The notes under the pieces: model-generated | Database searches by the model: none | What the model was told of the DNA's origin: nothing | The model's input: the letters and a program-made list of their open reading frames with translations, nothing else | Shown: positions 25,097 through 34,440 of the stretch, one piece after another | How the letters are laid out: the number at the start of each line of letters is the position of its first letter | Position numbering within the stretch: the first letter of the stretch is position 1 | Assembly (NCBI GenBank): GCA_934464705.1 | Contig: CAKSKB010000017.1 | Coordinates: forward strand, 5,578-69,577 | Reading direction: 5' to 3' | DNA: 64,000 nucleotides | Origin: an uncultured Clostridia bacterium | Lineage (GTDB): Bacteria > Bacillota > Clostridia > HGM11514 | Translations under genes and position numbers: made by a program

Positions 25097-26923
25097 ATGT
25101 GTGGAATTGTTGGTTATGTAGGACAAAAGCAGGCTGCACCGCTTCTGCTTGACGGCTTGACAAAGCTTGAATACAGAGGTTACGACTCCGCCGGAGTTGC
25201 GGTATATGACGGCTCGGCAATTAATGTTGTCAAAGCGGAGGGCAGGCTTGTAAATCTCAGAAAACTTACCGACGACGGTAAAAATGTTAAGGGTATTATG
25301 GGTATAGGTCATACAAGATGGGCAACTCACGGTGCACCGTCAGATGTTAATGCCCACCCTCATATCAGCAATTCGGGCAAATTTGCGGTTGTACATAACG
25401 GTATAATCGAAAACTACCTCGAATTGAAGCAAAAGCTTATCAAAAAAGGCTGCGAGTTTCACACCGAAACCGACACCGAAGTTATCGCCCAGCTGATTGA
25501 TACTATATATAAAGGCGATTTGCTTTCGGCAGTTGTTGAACTTATAAGAAAAATCAAAGGCTCTTATGCGCTCGGTATAATCTGCGCCGATAAGCCCGAC
25601 TGTTTTGTCGCAGTTAAGAAAGACAGTCCCTTGGTTGTCGGGCTGGGCGAAGGCGAAAACTTTATTGCCTCGGATATTCCGGCAATCCTGCCTTATACAA
25701 GGAAGGTTTATAATATCGATGACAACGAAATCGTTATGCTCACAAAAGACAGCGTGACGGTATATAATTCGGATTTGGAAGTTATCGACAAAGAAATATT
25801 TGAAGTTGACTGGGATGTTCACGCTGCCGAAAAAGGCGGTTACGAACACTTCATGTTCAAAGAAATTATGGAACAGCCGAAGGCAATCCGCGACACTGTT
25901 TCACCGAGAATCAAAGACGGAAAGGTTGTTCTCGACAATATATCCCTGACGGAAAGCGAACTGAGAAAATTAAAGAGAATTTATATTCTCGCATGCGGTT
26001 CTGCGTATCATGTCGGGGTTGTCGGCAAATACTTTATAGAGAAAATGACTCATATACCGGTAGAGGTTGATGTCGCATCGGAATTTCGTTACCGCGACCC
26101 CTGCATCGACGAAAACTGCCTTGCAATTATCATAAGCCAGTCCGGTGAGACTGCGGATACTCTGGCAGCTCTCAGGGAAGCGAAGCGCAGGGGAGCGAGA
26201 GTTCTTTCAATCGTGAATGTTGTGGGAAGTTCAATCGCAAAAGAGTCCGACGATGTTATGTATACATGGGCGGGACCCGAAATTGCGGTTGCCACAACCA
26301 AAGCTTACAGCACCCAGCTTACGCTGATTTATCTTTTCGGTATCTATGCGGCAGGTCTTTTGGGTACGGCTTCCGAAGAACATATAGCAAATCTGATTGC
26401 CGATATCGAAAAACTTCCCGATATAATTTCGGGTCTGCTTGAAAAGAAAGAAAAAATACAGTACCTTGCTTCAAGACATTATAACTCAAAAGAAGTGTTT
26501 TTCCTCGGCAGAAATATGGATTACGCCGTAGGACTTGAAGGTTCGCTGAAATTAAAAGAAATATCTTATATACATTCCGAAGCTTACGCTGCCGGCGAAA
26601 TCAAGCACGGCACAATTTCGCTTATTGAGGACGGCTCTCTTGTAATTGCGCTTGTTACGCAAAAAGATCTCGCCGAAAAAATGATAAGCAATATTAAAGA
26701 GGTTAAGGCAAGGGGAGCGGTTGTTATTGCGGTTACAACCGAAGATAACACGCTTGCCGAACAGGTTGCGGACAGTGTAATAAAAATAGATAATCTTGAT
26801 TCACTTATTATGCCGTCGCTTACCGTTATACCCCTGCAGCTTTTCGCATACTATGTTTCTTCAATGAAGGGCTGCGATATCGACAAGCCGAGGAATCTCG
26901 CAAAATCAGTAACTGTTGAATAA
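25097..26923 (+). CDS. glmS: glutamine--fructose-6-phosphate aminotransferase
   Basis: A 608-residue cytoplasmic enzyme forming glucosamine-6-phosphate for peptidoglycan. Residues 1-220 are the glutaminase with catalytic Cys2 (MCGIVGYVG); two SIS isomerase domains follow (about 290-430, IISQSGETADTLAALREAK, and 460-600, AYAAGEIKHGTISLIE), ending DKPRNLAKSVTVE as usual. Only 34 bp separate it from the previous gene, so there is no glmS ribozyme. Confidence 0.97.
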   Translation: MCGIVGYVGQKQAAPLLLDGLTKLEYRGYDSAGVAVYDGSAINVVKAEGRLVNLRKLTDDGKNVKGIMGIGHTRWATHGAPSDVNAHPHISNSGKFAVVHNGIIENYLELKQKLIKKGCEFHTETDTEVIAQLIDTIYKGDLLSAVVELIRKIKGSYALGIICADKPDCFVAVKKDSPLVVGLGEGENFIASDIPAILPYTRKVYNIDDNEIVMLTKDSVTVYNSDLEVIDKEIFEVDWDVHAAEKGGYEHFMFKEIMEQPKAIRDTVSPRIKDGKVVLDNISLTESELRKLKRIYILACGSAYHVGVVGKYFIEKMTHIPVEVDVASEFRYRDPCIDENCLAIIISQSGETADTLAALREAKRRGARVLSIVNVVGSSIAKESDDVMYTWAGPEIAVATTKAYSTQLTLIYLFGIYAAGLLGTASEEHIANLIADIEKLPDIISGLLEKKEKIQYLASRHYNSKEVFFLGRNMDYAVGLEGSLKLKEISYIHSEAYAAGEIKHGTISLIEDGSLVIALVTQKDLAEKMISNIKEVKARGAVVIAVTTEDNTLAEQVADSVIKIDNLDSLIMPSLTVIPLQLFAYYVSSMKGCDIDKPRNLAKSVTVE

Positions 26924-26936
26924 GGAGATGTTAAAT

Positions 26937-27869
26937 ATGTACCCTTTGAAAATGAAGCCGGTTATAAAGGATATAATCTGGGGCGGCAACAAAATGAAGG
27001 AAATGTTCGGCAAAGAATACGATTTTGAAAAAGCCGGTGAAAGCTGGGAGGTTTCCACTAATTCCGCCGGAAAATCAATTATCGCAAACGGAGAACTTTC
27101 GGGCATGACATTGGCTGACGCTATTGCAAAATATCCCGAAATTGCAGGGAAAACCCTCGATGATTTTCCGCTTATGCTGAAAATTATAGACGCCAATTCA
27201 GATCTTTCGATTCAGGTCCACCCGGGTGACGATTATGCCGCAAAACATGAAAACGGCGCACGGGGCAAAACCGAAATGTGGTATATCATTTCGGCGGAAC
27301 CGGACGCGAAAATCGGATACGGACTGAAAAAACCGATGTCAAACGATGAAATCCGTGCCGCAATTGAAAAGGGTAATCTCGAGGAATACATCAGATATAT
27401 CAATGTTCGGGCAGGGGAAACTTATTTTATCCCTGCCGGAACAATTCACAGTATATGCAGCGGTCTGGTCATAGCGGAACTTCAGGAAAATTCAAATATC
27501 ACCTACAGGCTCTACGATTATAACAGAACCGACAAAAACGGCAACAAGCGCGAACTTCATGTTGATAAGGCTCTCGATGTTATTCAGCAAACTACTTCCG
27601 CGCCCGAACCGAGCATTGATGATGGTTCTCAGGAAAAAAATCTTGTTTACTGCAATTACTTCGTGTGTGATGTTGTCAATCCCGATAAAACCTACGATGA
27701 CTGCACTGTTGAGGGTTATCATATTCTGTTTTTCAAGGACGGTTCGGGAGAAATTTCTTACAGCGGCGGCAAGGAAAAGTTTGCTGCCGGAGATACATTC
27801 ATAATTCCGAAATCTCTTGGAAAATACAGTGTTTCCGGAAAATGCAGCTACCTAAAATGCTATGAATAA
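26937..27869 (+). CDS. manA: mannose-6-phosphate isomerase, class I
   Basis: A 310-residue zinc cupin enzyme converting mannose-6-phosphate to fructose-6-phosphate. Zinc-site motifs SIQVHPGDDYA and KTEMWYI and the FIPAGTIHSI loop are present. AAGGAG ends 9 bp before the ATG at 26937; a TTG further upstream overlaps the glmS stop and lacks a site. It would complete use of mannose released by the GH38 enzyme and, together with glmS, balance hexose phosphates for wall synthesis. Confidence 0.94.
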   Translation: MYPLKMKPVIKDIIWGGNKMKEMFGKEYDFEKAGESWEVSTNSAGKSIIANGELSGMTLADAIAKYPEIAGKTLDDFPLMLKIIDANSDLSIQVHPGDDYAAKHENGARGKTEMWYIISAEPDAKIGYGLKKPMSNDEIRAAIEKGNLEEYIRYINVRAGETYFIPAGTIHSICSGLVIAELQENSNITYRLYDYNRTDKNGNKRELHVDKALDVIQQTTSAPEPSIDDGSQEKNLVYCNYFVCDVVNPDKTYDDCTVEGYHILFFKDGSGEISYSGGKEKFAAGDTFIIPKSLGKYSVSGKCSYLKCYE

Positions 27870-28683
27870 GTTATTGCTGCTGCTTGCCGTTTCGGCGATT
27901 CTGCTTTTGATTTATGCATTCGCCGAAGCCCGTTTTATGAGGGTTAAACGCCAAAATCTTTATTCCAAAAAGCTGCCGCCGGAATTTGACGGTTTCAAGA
28001 TTGCTTTTGTGAGCGATATTCATAATATTTCCCGCCGCGGCGGAAGAACAATGCGTATGGTGAGGAAAATCAATGCTCTCTCTCCAGATGCCGTTTTGTT
28101 CGGCGGTGATTACAACGAAGGAAAAACACGCGATTTGGAAACCTGTTTTAGGATTTTATCCGAAATTAAGGCTCCGAAATACGGCGTTCTCGGCAATCAC
28201 GATTATTATTACGGTGAGGAAATCGCAAAAGCCTATATGAAAAAATACGGCATTGAAAGCATTAACAACCGAAGCGTCTGGATTCACCGCGGAGAAAGCA
28301 AAATCAAAATCGGCGGATTTGACGACTGGTGGCTGGGTTATCCGTATCCCGAAAGTTTTTTTCACGATGTGCACGATAACGATTTTGCGGTTTTGGTTTG
28401 CCATAACCCGGACTATTTTGATAAAATAGATATAAGCCGTGCATCTCTGGCACTTGCCGGGCATCACCACGGCGGTCAGTGCTCGTTTTTCGGGCTGTGG
28501 GCACCTAAAATCAGAAGTGAATACGGTATGAAATACTGCGGAAAAACACTGATTTATCCGCATACTTCCGTAATTTGTTCCAACGGAATCGGCACATCGC
28601 ATATACCGGTGAGATTTGCGGCGATTCCTGAAATAAATTTTATAACTTTACATTCGGAGGAGAAAACTCTTGGACAGTATTAA
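27862..28683 (+). CDS. membrane-anchored metallophosphoesterase, YkuE-like
   Basis: A 273-residue phosphoesterase with an N-terminal membrane anchor (about 3-20). Binuclear-metal motifs of calcineurin-like enzymes appear in order: FVSDIHNI, FGGDYNEG, GNHDYYYG, VCHNPDY and AGHHHGGQ. Relatives act on membrane lipids (UDP-diacylglucosamine or lipid phosphates); substrate is not certain. Overlaps manA by eight bases. Confidence 0.9.
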   Translation: MNKLLLLLAVSAILLLIYAFAEARFMRVKRQNLYSKKLPPEFDGFKIAFVSDIHNISRRGGRTMRMVRKINALSPDAVLFGGDYNEGKTRDLETCFRILSEIKAPKYGVLGNHDYYYGEEIAKAYMKKYGIESINNRSVWIHRGESKIKIGGFDDWWLGYPYPESFFHDVHDNDFAVLVCHNPDYFDKIDISRASLALAGHHHGGQCSFFGLWAPKIRSEYGMKYCGKTLIYPHTSVICSNGIGTSHIPVRFAAIPEINFITLHSEEKTLGQY

Positions 28684-29407
28684 AATACTCGGTGTTAAAA
28701 TCAATAATGTTACAATGGATGAAGCCGTCGACAAGCTTTGGGAATTTTGCGGCGAAGAAGGCAATCATGCTGTTTTTACTCCAAATCCCGAATTTGTCTA
28801 CAGGGCTTACCATGACCCCGATTTCAGGGACAAGCTTAATTCCGCAGACCTTATTATTCCCGACGGAATAGGTCTTATCTATGCGGCTAAAATCATAGGA
28901 ACTCCCCTCAAAGAGCGTGTTCCCGGGTTTGAAGTTTGCTGCAAAATAATTGACAGGGCAGCGGAAAAGTCGGCAAAAATTTTCATTCTCGGCGGAAAGC
29001 CCGGGGTCGCCGAACTTGCAAAAAAGAATCTGGAGCGTGACCACAAGGGGATTAATGTTGTCGGAGTCAATGACGGATATTTTAAGGACGATGAAGAGGT
29101 TATTGCTAAAATTAATGCATTGAAGCCCGATTTCCTGCTTGTTTGCACGGGATGCCCCAAACAGGAAAACTGGATTTGCAAATACAAAGACAGACTTGAT
29201 GTTAAAGTTTCGATAGGCGCCGGCGGAACGGTAGATGTTTTGTCGGAAACGGTAAAGCGTGCGCCGAAATTCTTCTGTAAATTCGGGCTTGAGTGGTTTT
29301 ACCGTCTTATAACTCAGCCGACAAGAATCGGCAGAATGATGAATCTTCCAAAGTTTTTGTTTACGGTAATAGGTAAAAAAATGAGAGGCGGCGGAGCAGA
29401 TGCTTAA
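28670..29407 (+). CDS. tagA: WecG/TagA/CpsF family glycosyltransferase
   Basis: A 245-residue peripheral membrane enzyme that adds N-acetylmannosamine to undecaprenyl-linked GlcNAc, the second step of wall-teichoic-acid linkage unit synthesis. Family residues are seen in FTPNPEFVYRA (Thr), IIPDGIGL (catalytic Asp) and FLLVCTGCPKQE. The C-terminal basic tail for membrane docking is present. TTG start at 28670 after CGGAGGAG, overlapping the previous gene by 14 bp. Confidence 0.9.
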   Translation: MDSIKILGVKINNVTMDEAVDKLWEFCGEEGNHAVFTPNPEFVYRAYHDPDFRDKLNSADLIIPDGIGLIYAAKIIGTPLKERVPGFEVCCKIIDRAAEKSAKIFILGGKPGVAELAKKNLERDHKGINVVGVNDGYFKDDEEVIAKINALKPDFLLVCTGCPKQENWICKYKDRLDVKVSIGAGGTVDVLSETVKRAPKFFCKFGLEWFYRLITQPTRIGRMMNLPKFLFTVIGKKMRGGGADA

Positions 29408-30161
29408 AGTTACATTGATTGAACATACACCTAACCCCGAGAAAGTGATAGCGGCAGCGGCTAAGCTATGCTATTCTTCGTCAGATATAGATTCGCTCTA
29501 TGACGGGCTGGACGAGGAAAAGTCGCAGAAATTTATAGGTCAGCTTATGTCTTACGGTCATGCAAGCCCGATTGAGCACGCTTCGTTCACATTCGGGATA
29601 GAGGGTGTTTCGCGTTCGCTTCTTGCACAGATTACAAGGCACAGAATTGCGTCATTCAGCGTTAAATCGCAAAGATATGTCGGCGAAAGCGATTTTACAT
29701 ACATCACACCGCCAGAAATTGAAAAAAATCCCGAGGCTCTCGAATATTTTGAAAAGACCATGGGAGAGATTCGCAGCAGCTACCAAAAACTCGCCGGAAT
29801 ACTTAAAGCGGGGCATTATGACAAACTGATTTCGGAAGGGACTCCGGAAAAGGATGCTAAAAGAAAAGCCGAGAAATCAGCATTCGAGGACGCCCGATTT
29901 GTTCTCCCGAATGCCTGCGAAACGAAAATGGTTGTTACGATGAACGCACGCAGTCTGTTTAACTTTTTCAACCTCAGATGCTGCAGCAGAGCACAATGGG
30001 AAATCCGTGCGCTCGCAACAGAAATGCTCAGATTATGCAAATCCGTTGCTCCTACGCTGTTTGCAAATGCCGGTCCGTCATGCGTTTGCGGAAAGTGCTC
30101 CGAAGGCTCAATGTCATGCGGAAAAGCTAAAGAAATGCAGGAAAAATTCAAAAATCTTTAA
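29400..30161 (+). CDS. thyX: FAD-dependent thymidylate synthase
   Basis: A 253-residue flavin-dependent enzyme converting dUMP to dTMP. The ThyX motif is at residues 80-92 as RHRIASFSVKSQR, with the usual Asn replaced by Ser, a common clostridial variant. NARSLFNFFNLRCCSRAQWEIR is the conserved C-terminal helix. Overlaps tagA by 8 bp and precedes a dTMP kinase, so consecutive steps of dTTP synthesis are encoded together. Confidence 0.96.
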   Translation: MLKVTLIEHTPNPEKVIAAAAKLCYSSSDIDSLYDGLDEEKSQKFIGQLMSYGHASPIEHASFTFGIEGVSRSLLAQITRHRIASFSVKSQRYVGESDFTYITPPEIEKNPEALEYFEKTMGEIRSSYQKLAGILKAGHYDKLISEGTPEKDAKRKAEKSAFEDARFVLPNACETKMVVTMNARSLFNFFNLRCCSRAQWEIRALATEMLRLCKSVAPTLFANAGPSCVCGKCSEGSMSCGKAKEMQEKFKNL

Positions 30162-30170
30162 GGTGATTTA

Positions 30171-30830
30171 ATGTTTATAGTTATAGAAGGTGTTGACGCA
30201 AGCGGCAAAGAAACGCAAACCAAACTTCTGTGCAGCCGCTTTGAAAATGCACAGCATATAGAATTTCCGGATTACGCAAGCGAGTCGTCATCACTTGTTA
30301 AGATGTACCTTGCCGGAGATTTCGGAAAGGCGGCAGATGATGTCAGCCCTTATGCGGCGTCGGTGTTTTTTGCCTGCGACAGATTTGCTTCATACAAAAT
30401 GAAGTGGAAAAAAACATTGGATAACGGCGGTATGGTTATAGCCGACAGGTATGTATCGTCCAATCTTATTCATCAATCCTGCAAAATAACCGATGAAGCC
30501 GAAAAGCAGCGCTTCATTTCATGGCTTGAAGATTTTGAATACGGTATTATGGGGATTCCGAAACCCGATTTTACGGTTTTTCTCAATATGCCTCCCGAAT
30601 TTGCAGCTCAGCTTATAAAGGCACGGAATAACAAAATTAACGGAAGCACCGAAAAAGATATTCACGAATCCGATTCCGCTTACATGCTGAACGCTTATAA
30701 TTCCGCAGTAGAACTGGCAAAACAGAAAAATTGGTTTACGGTTCTCTGCGCCGAAAACGGCAGAATTAAAACTCCCGAAGAAATATCCGATGAAATCTTC
30801 GCTGCTGTTACAAACTTTATGAAAGGCTGA
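30171..30830 (+). CDS. tmk: thymidylate kinase
   Basis: A 219-residue dTMP kinase-family protein. The P-loop reads EGVDASGKETQ (residues 6-16), with Glu where most have Ser/Thr. The DRYVSSNLIHQ DRY/x motif (about 91) and a lid-like region near 140-155 are present. Sits 9 bp after thyX, which supports the substrate assignment. It is an atypical subfamily, so a related deoxynucleotide kinase role is possible. Confidence 0.88.
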   Translation: MFIVIEGVDASGKETQTKLLCSRFENAQHIEFPDYASESSSLVKMYLAGDFGKAADDVSPYAASVFFACDRFASYKMKWKKTLDNGGMVIADRYVSSNLIHQSCKITDEAEKQRFISWLEDFEYGIMGIPKPDFTVFLNMPPEFAAQLIKARNNKINGSTEKDIHESDSAYMLNAYNSAVELAKQKNWFTVLCAENGRIKTPEEISDEIFAAVTNFMKG

Positions 30831-30834
30831 TTTT

Positions 30835-31722
30835 ATGTTTCATGATATTTGCCTTGACGACAAAAAACTCTTTGATAAATACATGTTTCCCGACAAGGCA
30901 ACACATTCGCAGTACAATTTTACAAACCTGTATATGTGGCGCCATGAACTTAAGCCGACCGTATGCGAATTCAAAGATTATCTTTGCATACACACCAAAT
31001 ACTACGGTCACGAAATGGCGCTTTTTCCGATTGGCAAAAGCCTTGCTGGCGCAAGGTGCGCAATTGATATGATGCTTGAAACATTCGGCAATAAACTTAC
31101 TTTTGCCGTACTTGATGACGAAAAATCCGCTGCGCTTGAGGCGCTTTATCCCGGAAAATTCAAATTCTACGAAAACCGCGCAAACTACGACTATGTTTAT
31201 CTTACAGAGCGGCTCATTACGCTTTCCGGCAAAAAGCTTCACGCCAAACGCAACCATATAAATAAATTCAAGGCGGAATTTGATTATGAATATAAGTCCC
31301 TGAACACCGGTTTGCTCAAATACTGCGAGGAAATTGAGCGTTCATGGCTTGAAAATAAAGACGATATGAGCGAAAGGGATAAAAAGTCCGAATTATTGTC
31401 CACGATGAATGTGCTTGATAATTTTGATTATCTCAGCTGCCGCGGCGGCATTGTTTTTATAGACGGAAAGCCTGCCGCATATTCGATAGGGGAAATGATG
31501 ACGGACAAGACCGCTCTTATTCATATAGAAAAGGCTGACAGGAATATAGAGGGTCTGTACCCGATTATCAATCAGCTTACATGCGAAAATGAGTTTTCGG
31601 ATTCGCTTTTTGTTGACCGTGAGGAGGATATGGGACTTGAGGCTTTAAGAAAAGCTAAGCTCTCATATCATCCGGACAAACTTTTGAAGTCCGACCGTGC
31701 GAGGCTGAAAAAATGCTTATAA
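30835..31722 (+). CDS. DUF2156 protein (phosphatidylglycerol lysyltransferase-like domain)
   Basis: A 295-residue soluble protein made of two GNAT-like folds of the DUF2156 family. Seen are YNFTNLYMWRHEL near the N-terminus, SGKKLHAKRNHINKF in the middle (family signature) and INQLTCENEFSDSLFVDREEDMGLEALRKAKLSYHPDKLLK at the end, quoted here only by position about 250-290. Relatives with membrane domains aminoacylate lipids; stand-alone forms are of unknown substrate. The next gene overlaps its last ten bases. Confidence 0.82.
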   Translation: MFHDICLDDKKLFDKYMFPDKATHSQYNFTNLYMWRHELKPTVCEFKDYLCIHTKYYGHEMALFPIGKSLAGARCAIDMMLETFGNKLTFAVLDDEKSAALEALYPGKFKFYENRANYDYVYLTERLITLSGKKLHAKRNHINKFKAEFDYEYKSLNTGLLKYCEEIERSWLENKDDMSERDKKSELLSTMNVLDNFDYLSCRGGIVFIDGKPAAYSIGEMMTDKTALIHIEKADRNIEGLYPIINQLTCENEFSDSLFVDREEDMGLEALRKAKLSYHPDKLLKSDRARLKKCL

Positions 31723-32444
31723 GAGAATGCCGCAGCGGTGACATCGGGCAATGCAAAAAGATTTGGCTTGACTGTTTTCCGGAAGACACCGATTTTTGCG
31801 GATATTATTTTGACAGCGTTCATCCTTTCGGAAAGGCGCTTGTATGCGAAACGGAGAACGGTATTGCATCGTATCTCAACATTATTCCGTTTACGGCAGA
31901 TTATTTCGGCTGTGAGCTGAAATGCAGCTATATTTACGGGGTTTCGACAGACCCGAAATACCGAAAAAAAGGGTATATGAGAGCGCTGATTAACCGTACA
32001 CATAATATATGTGCAAATGATTCATTCACATTTCTTGTACCGTCCGTCAGCGGTATTTATGAAAAATTCGGATATAAGAAAATATCCGAACACCGCATCG
32101 CCGATATTAATTTCGGCGGCAGTGACCGCAAGATTTGTAATGATTTGCAGCATCTTAATATGATATATGACGGCTTCCGAAAAAAATTCGTTTTGTCGCT
32201 GAGGCGTTCCGAAAAGTGGTGGAAATTCATCTATCATACAGCGCTTGCCGACGGATTCCGATTTATTGCAAACGACGGGGCTTATGCGGTAATTTGCGGA
32301 GATGAGATTTCGGAAATTGCATATGTTTCCGAAAAGTACCGTGACAGTCTTGATATCGGCGGCAAATTGCTCACCATGCCGGAAGTTATGGCACGGGGAA
32401 ATATTGATTTTAATAACAATTACATTGCAATGTTACTTGATTAA
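31713..32444 (+). CDS. GNAT family N-acetyltransferase
   Basis: A 243-residue acetyltransferase. N-terminal IRECRSGDIGQCKKIW and the acetyl-CoA-binding turn STDPKYRKKGYMRALI (about residues 75-90) are clear; the C-terminal half is a second GNAT-like or SCP-like region. Translationally coupled to the DUF2156 gene. Substrate unknown. Confidence 0.85.
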   Translation: MLIRECRSGDIGQCKKIWLDCFPEDTDFCGYYFDSVHPFGKALVCETENGIASYLNIIPFTADYFGCELKCSYIYGVSTDPKYRKKGYMRALINRTHNICANDSFTFLVPSVSGIYEKFGYKKISEHRIADINFGGSDRKICNDLQHLNMIYDGFRKKFVLSLRRSEKWWKFIYHTALADGFRFIANDGAYAVICGDEISEIAYVSEKYRDSLDIGGKLLTMPEVMARGNIDFNNNYIAMLLD

Positions 32445-32457
32445 AAGGAGTGTTATC

Positions 32458-33000
32458 ATGATTTATTTGTTTTTGGCAGAAGGATTTGAAGAAATTGAAG
32501 CGCTTACTCAGGCTGACCTTTTGAGACGCGCAGGGCTCGATGTTAAATGCGTTTCCGTTGAAAGCTACCCTGTAATCACCGGCGCACACAAGATTAAAGT
32601 CATGGCAGACTGCATAATTTCAGACATTACGGTTTCCGCAGACGACATGATATTGCTCCCGGGAGGTATGCCGGGGGTTGAAAATCTTTATGCATGCAAA
32701 AAACTGACGGCACTTATAAGATCACATTATGATGAGGGCGGCAGAATTGCGGCAATATGCGCGGCTCCGATAATTCTGGGAAGGCTCGGCATACTTGACG
32801 GCAAAATGGCAACTTGCTATCCCGGATTTGAAGACGAACTTCAGGGTGCAAAATACTTTAATTGCCCGGTTGTGGTTGACGGAGAAATTATAACCGCAAA
32901 AGCAGCAGGTGCGGCAATAGAATTATCCGCAGAAATAATCGCTTCACTTGCGGGCGAAGCAAAAGCCGACAAGGTGCTTTCGGATATATACTATGAATAA
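32458..33000 (+). CDS. DJ-1/PfpI family protein
   Basis: A 180-residue DJ-1 family protein, implicated in glyoxal/methylglyoxal detoxification or protein repair. FLAEGFEEIEALTQADLLRRAG opens the fold; the nucleophilic cysteine is in AAICAAP (about residue 100) and the conserved Glu is in the first loop. AAAAGGAG precedes the ATG at 32458. The stop overlaps the next gene by eight bases. Confidence 0.93.
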   Translation: MIYLFLAEGFEEIEALTQADLLRRAGLDVKCVSVESYPVITGAHKIKVMADCIISDITVSADDMILLPGGMPGVENLYACKKLTALIRSHYDEGGRIAAICAAPIILGRLGILDGKMATCYPGFEDELQGAKYFNCPVVVDGEIITAKAAGAAIELSAEIIASLAGEAKADKVLSDIYYE

Positions 33001-33517
33001 ATCCGAACTCAGAAAAACGGCACGAAAACTGAAAAAATCTTTGGATTTCAACGAAATTTCAAAAGCCGTGTGCAAAAATATAATCACATTGGAAGAATAT
33101 AAAAAATCGGACTCCGTTATGCTGTATCATGCTCTTGCGGACGAAATTCCGCTTGAGGCACTTATGAACACCTCCGAAAAACGCTTTTCTTTTCCGGCTG
33201 TTGAAGGTGATTACATCATCCCGAGAGAACACACTTCATCTGAAAAAATCGGTAAATTCGGTATACTTGAACCGACCGGCAGAGTTCTTTTGAAACAGGA
33301 AATTGATTTGGTTGTTGTCCCTGGGGTTATGTTCGGACCGGATATGAGCAGAATCGGCCGCGGAAAAGGGTTTTATGACCGCTTTCTGAGCGATTTTAAC
33401 GGAATAAAACTCGGCGTATGCCCGGATTTACTCCTTTCGGATTCGGTTTTCAGCGAAAAATATGATATTAAAATGGACATTATTGTCACAGAAAAGCAGA
33501 TAATAAAGGTTGATTAA
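32993..33517 (+). CDS. 5-formyltetrahydrofolate cyclo-ligase
   Basis: A 174-residue enzyme that returns 5-formyl-THF to the folate pool. The N-terminal basic helix MNKSELRKTARKLKKSL binds ATP phosphates and the signature GRGKGFYDRFL (about 120-130) is intact. The open frame extends upstream, but the ATG at 32993, overlapping the DJ-1 stop, gives the canonical N-terminus. Confidence 0.93.
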   Translation: MNKSELRKTARKLKKSLDFNEISKAVCKNIITLEEYKKSDSVMLYHALADEIPLEALMNTSEKRFSFPAVEGDYIIPREHTSSEKIGKFGILEPTGRVLLKQEIDLVVVPGVMFGPDMSRIGRGKGFYDRFLSDFNGIKLGVCPDLLLSDSVFSEKYDIKMDIIVTEKQIIKVD

Positions 33518-33519
33518 TT

Positions 33520-34431
33520 ATGGACGGTAACAATAAAATTTCATACAGCGGTGTTAACTGGCTGCTGTTTTTCAACATAATTCTTTATGTCGTTATAACA
33601 GAGCTTGTTATAGTCGTTAACTCCTACATAAGCTATAACGAGCCGGATACTTATCTTACAAGGATTATAGTGCAGACTCTCGGGATTCTGCTCCCGGTTA
33701 TTCTTTACTCAAAATCCAAAGGCTTGGATTTTGCGGAATTCTACAGAGTTAAGCCGCTCAGTATTAAAAACTGCGCTGTTATAATAGGTCTCGGCGTTTG
33801 CTGGCAGTTTATCGGATATATACTCAAGTTTGCATCGACTTCGCTTTTCGGGCTGTTTAAGGTTACATATACGGTCAATGCGCAGAAAACTCCGCTTTCA
33901 ACTGCACCTCACGAGCTTATTCCGGCACTTCTGGCGCTGGTTGTGCTTCCGGCGGTTGCGGAAGAACTGTTATTCAGAGGGCTTGTGGTAAGGTCGTATG
34001 AAAAATGGGGAACAAAAAGCGCAATCGTTATTTCGGCTGTGTTTTTCAGCATTCTTCATCTTGATATTATTAATGTTGTTGCAACTCTGCTTATGGGAAT
34101 ACTTCTTGCATATGTTGTTGTTAAAACCGACTCTATCCTTTCCGGGATACTGCTTCACTTCGCAAACAATCTGACGGCAACTATTATAATGCTTATCATA
34201 TCAAACACAAAAAACTTCCGCGCGGAAACCATTATTTTTATAAGCGCCGGCGCTATAGTTTTGTTTTTCTTCCTGCTCTCGAAGTTCGGAAGAATGAATA
34301 TAAAATCAAAATATATACCGCAGAAAAAAACAGTTGCGGCAGACCTCTGCAAAGCGCTGTTTAATCTGCCGATGCTCCTCAGCATAATTGCTTTCATAAT
34401 ATTGCAGTTGCGTATATTTGATGTATTTTAA
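33520..34431 (+). CDS. CPBP family intramembrane glutamic endopeptidase
   Basis: A 303-residue membrane protein with about eight helices and the Abi/CAAX-protease motifs in order: EELLFRG (about 147-153, catalytic glutamates), FFSILHLD (His) and LLHFANN (His/Asn). Such proteases process prenylated or peptide substrates, including bacteriocin-related ones; substrate here is unknown. Three bases after the previous gene. Confidence 0.9.
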   Translation: MDGNNKISYSGVNWLLFFNIILYVVITELVIVVNSYISYNEPDTYLTRIIVQTLGILLPVILYSKSKGLDFAEFYRVKPLSIKNCAVIIGLGVCWQFIGYILKFASTSLFGLFKVTYTVNAQKTPLSTAPHELIPALLALVVLPAVAEELLFRGLVVRSYEKWGTKSAIVISAVFFSILHLDIINVVATLLMGILLAYVVVKTDSILSGILLHFANNLTATIIMLIISNTKNFRAETIIFISAGAIVLFFFLLSKFGRMNIKSKYIPQKKTVAADLCKALFNLPMLLSIIAFIILQLRIFDVF

Positions 34432-34440
34432 GGTGGTTTT

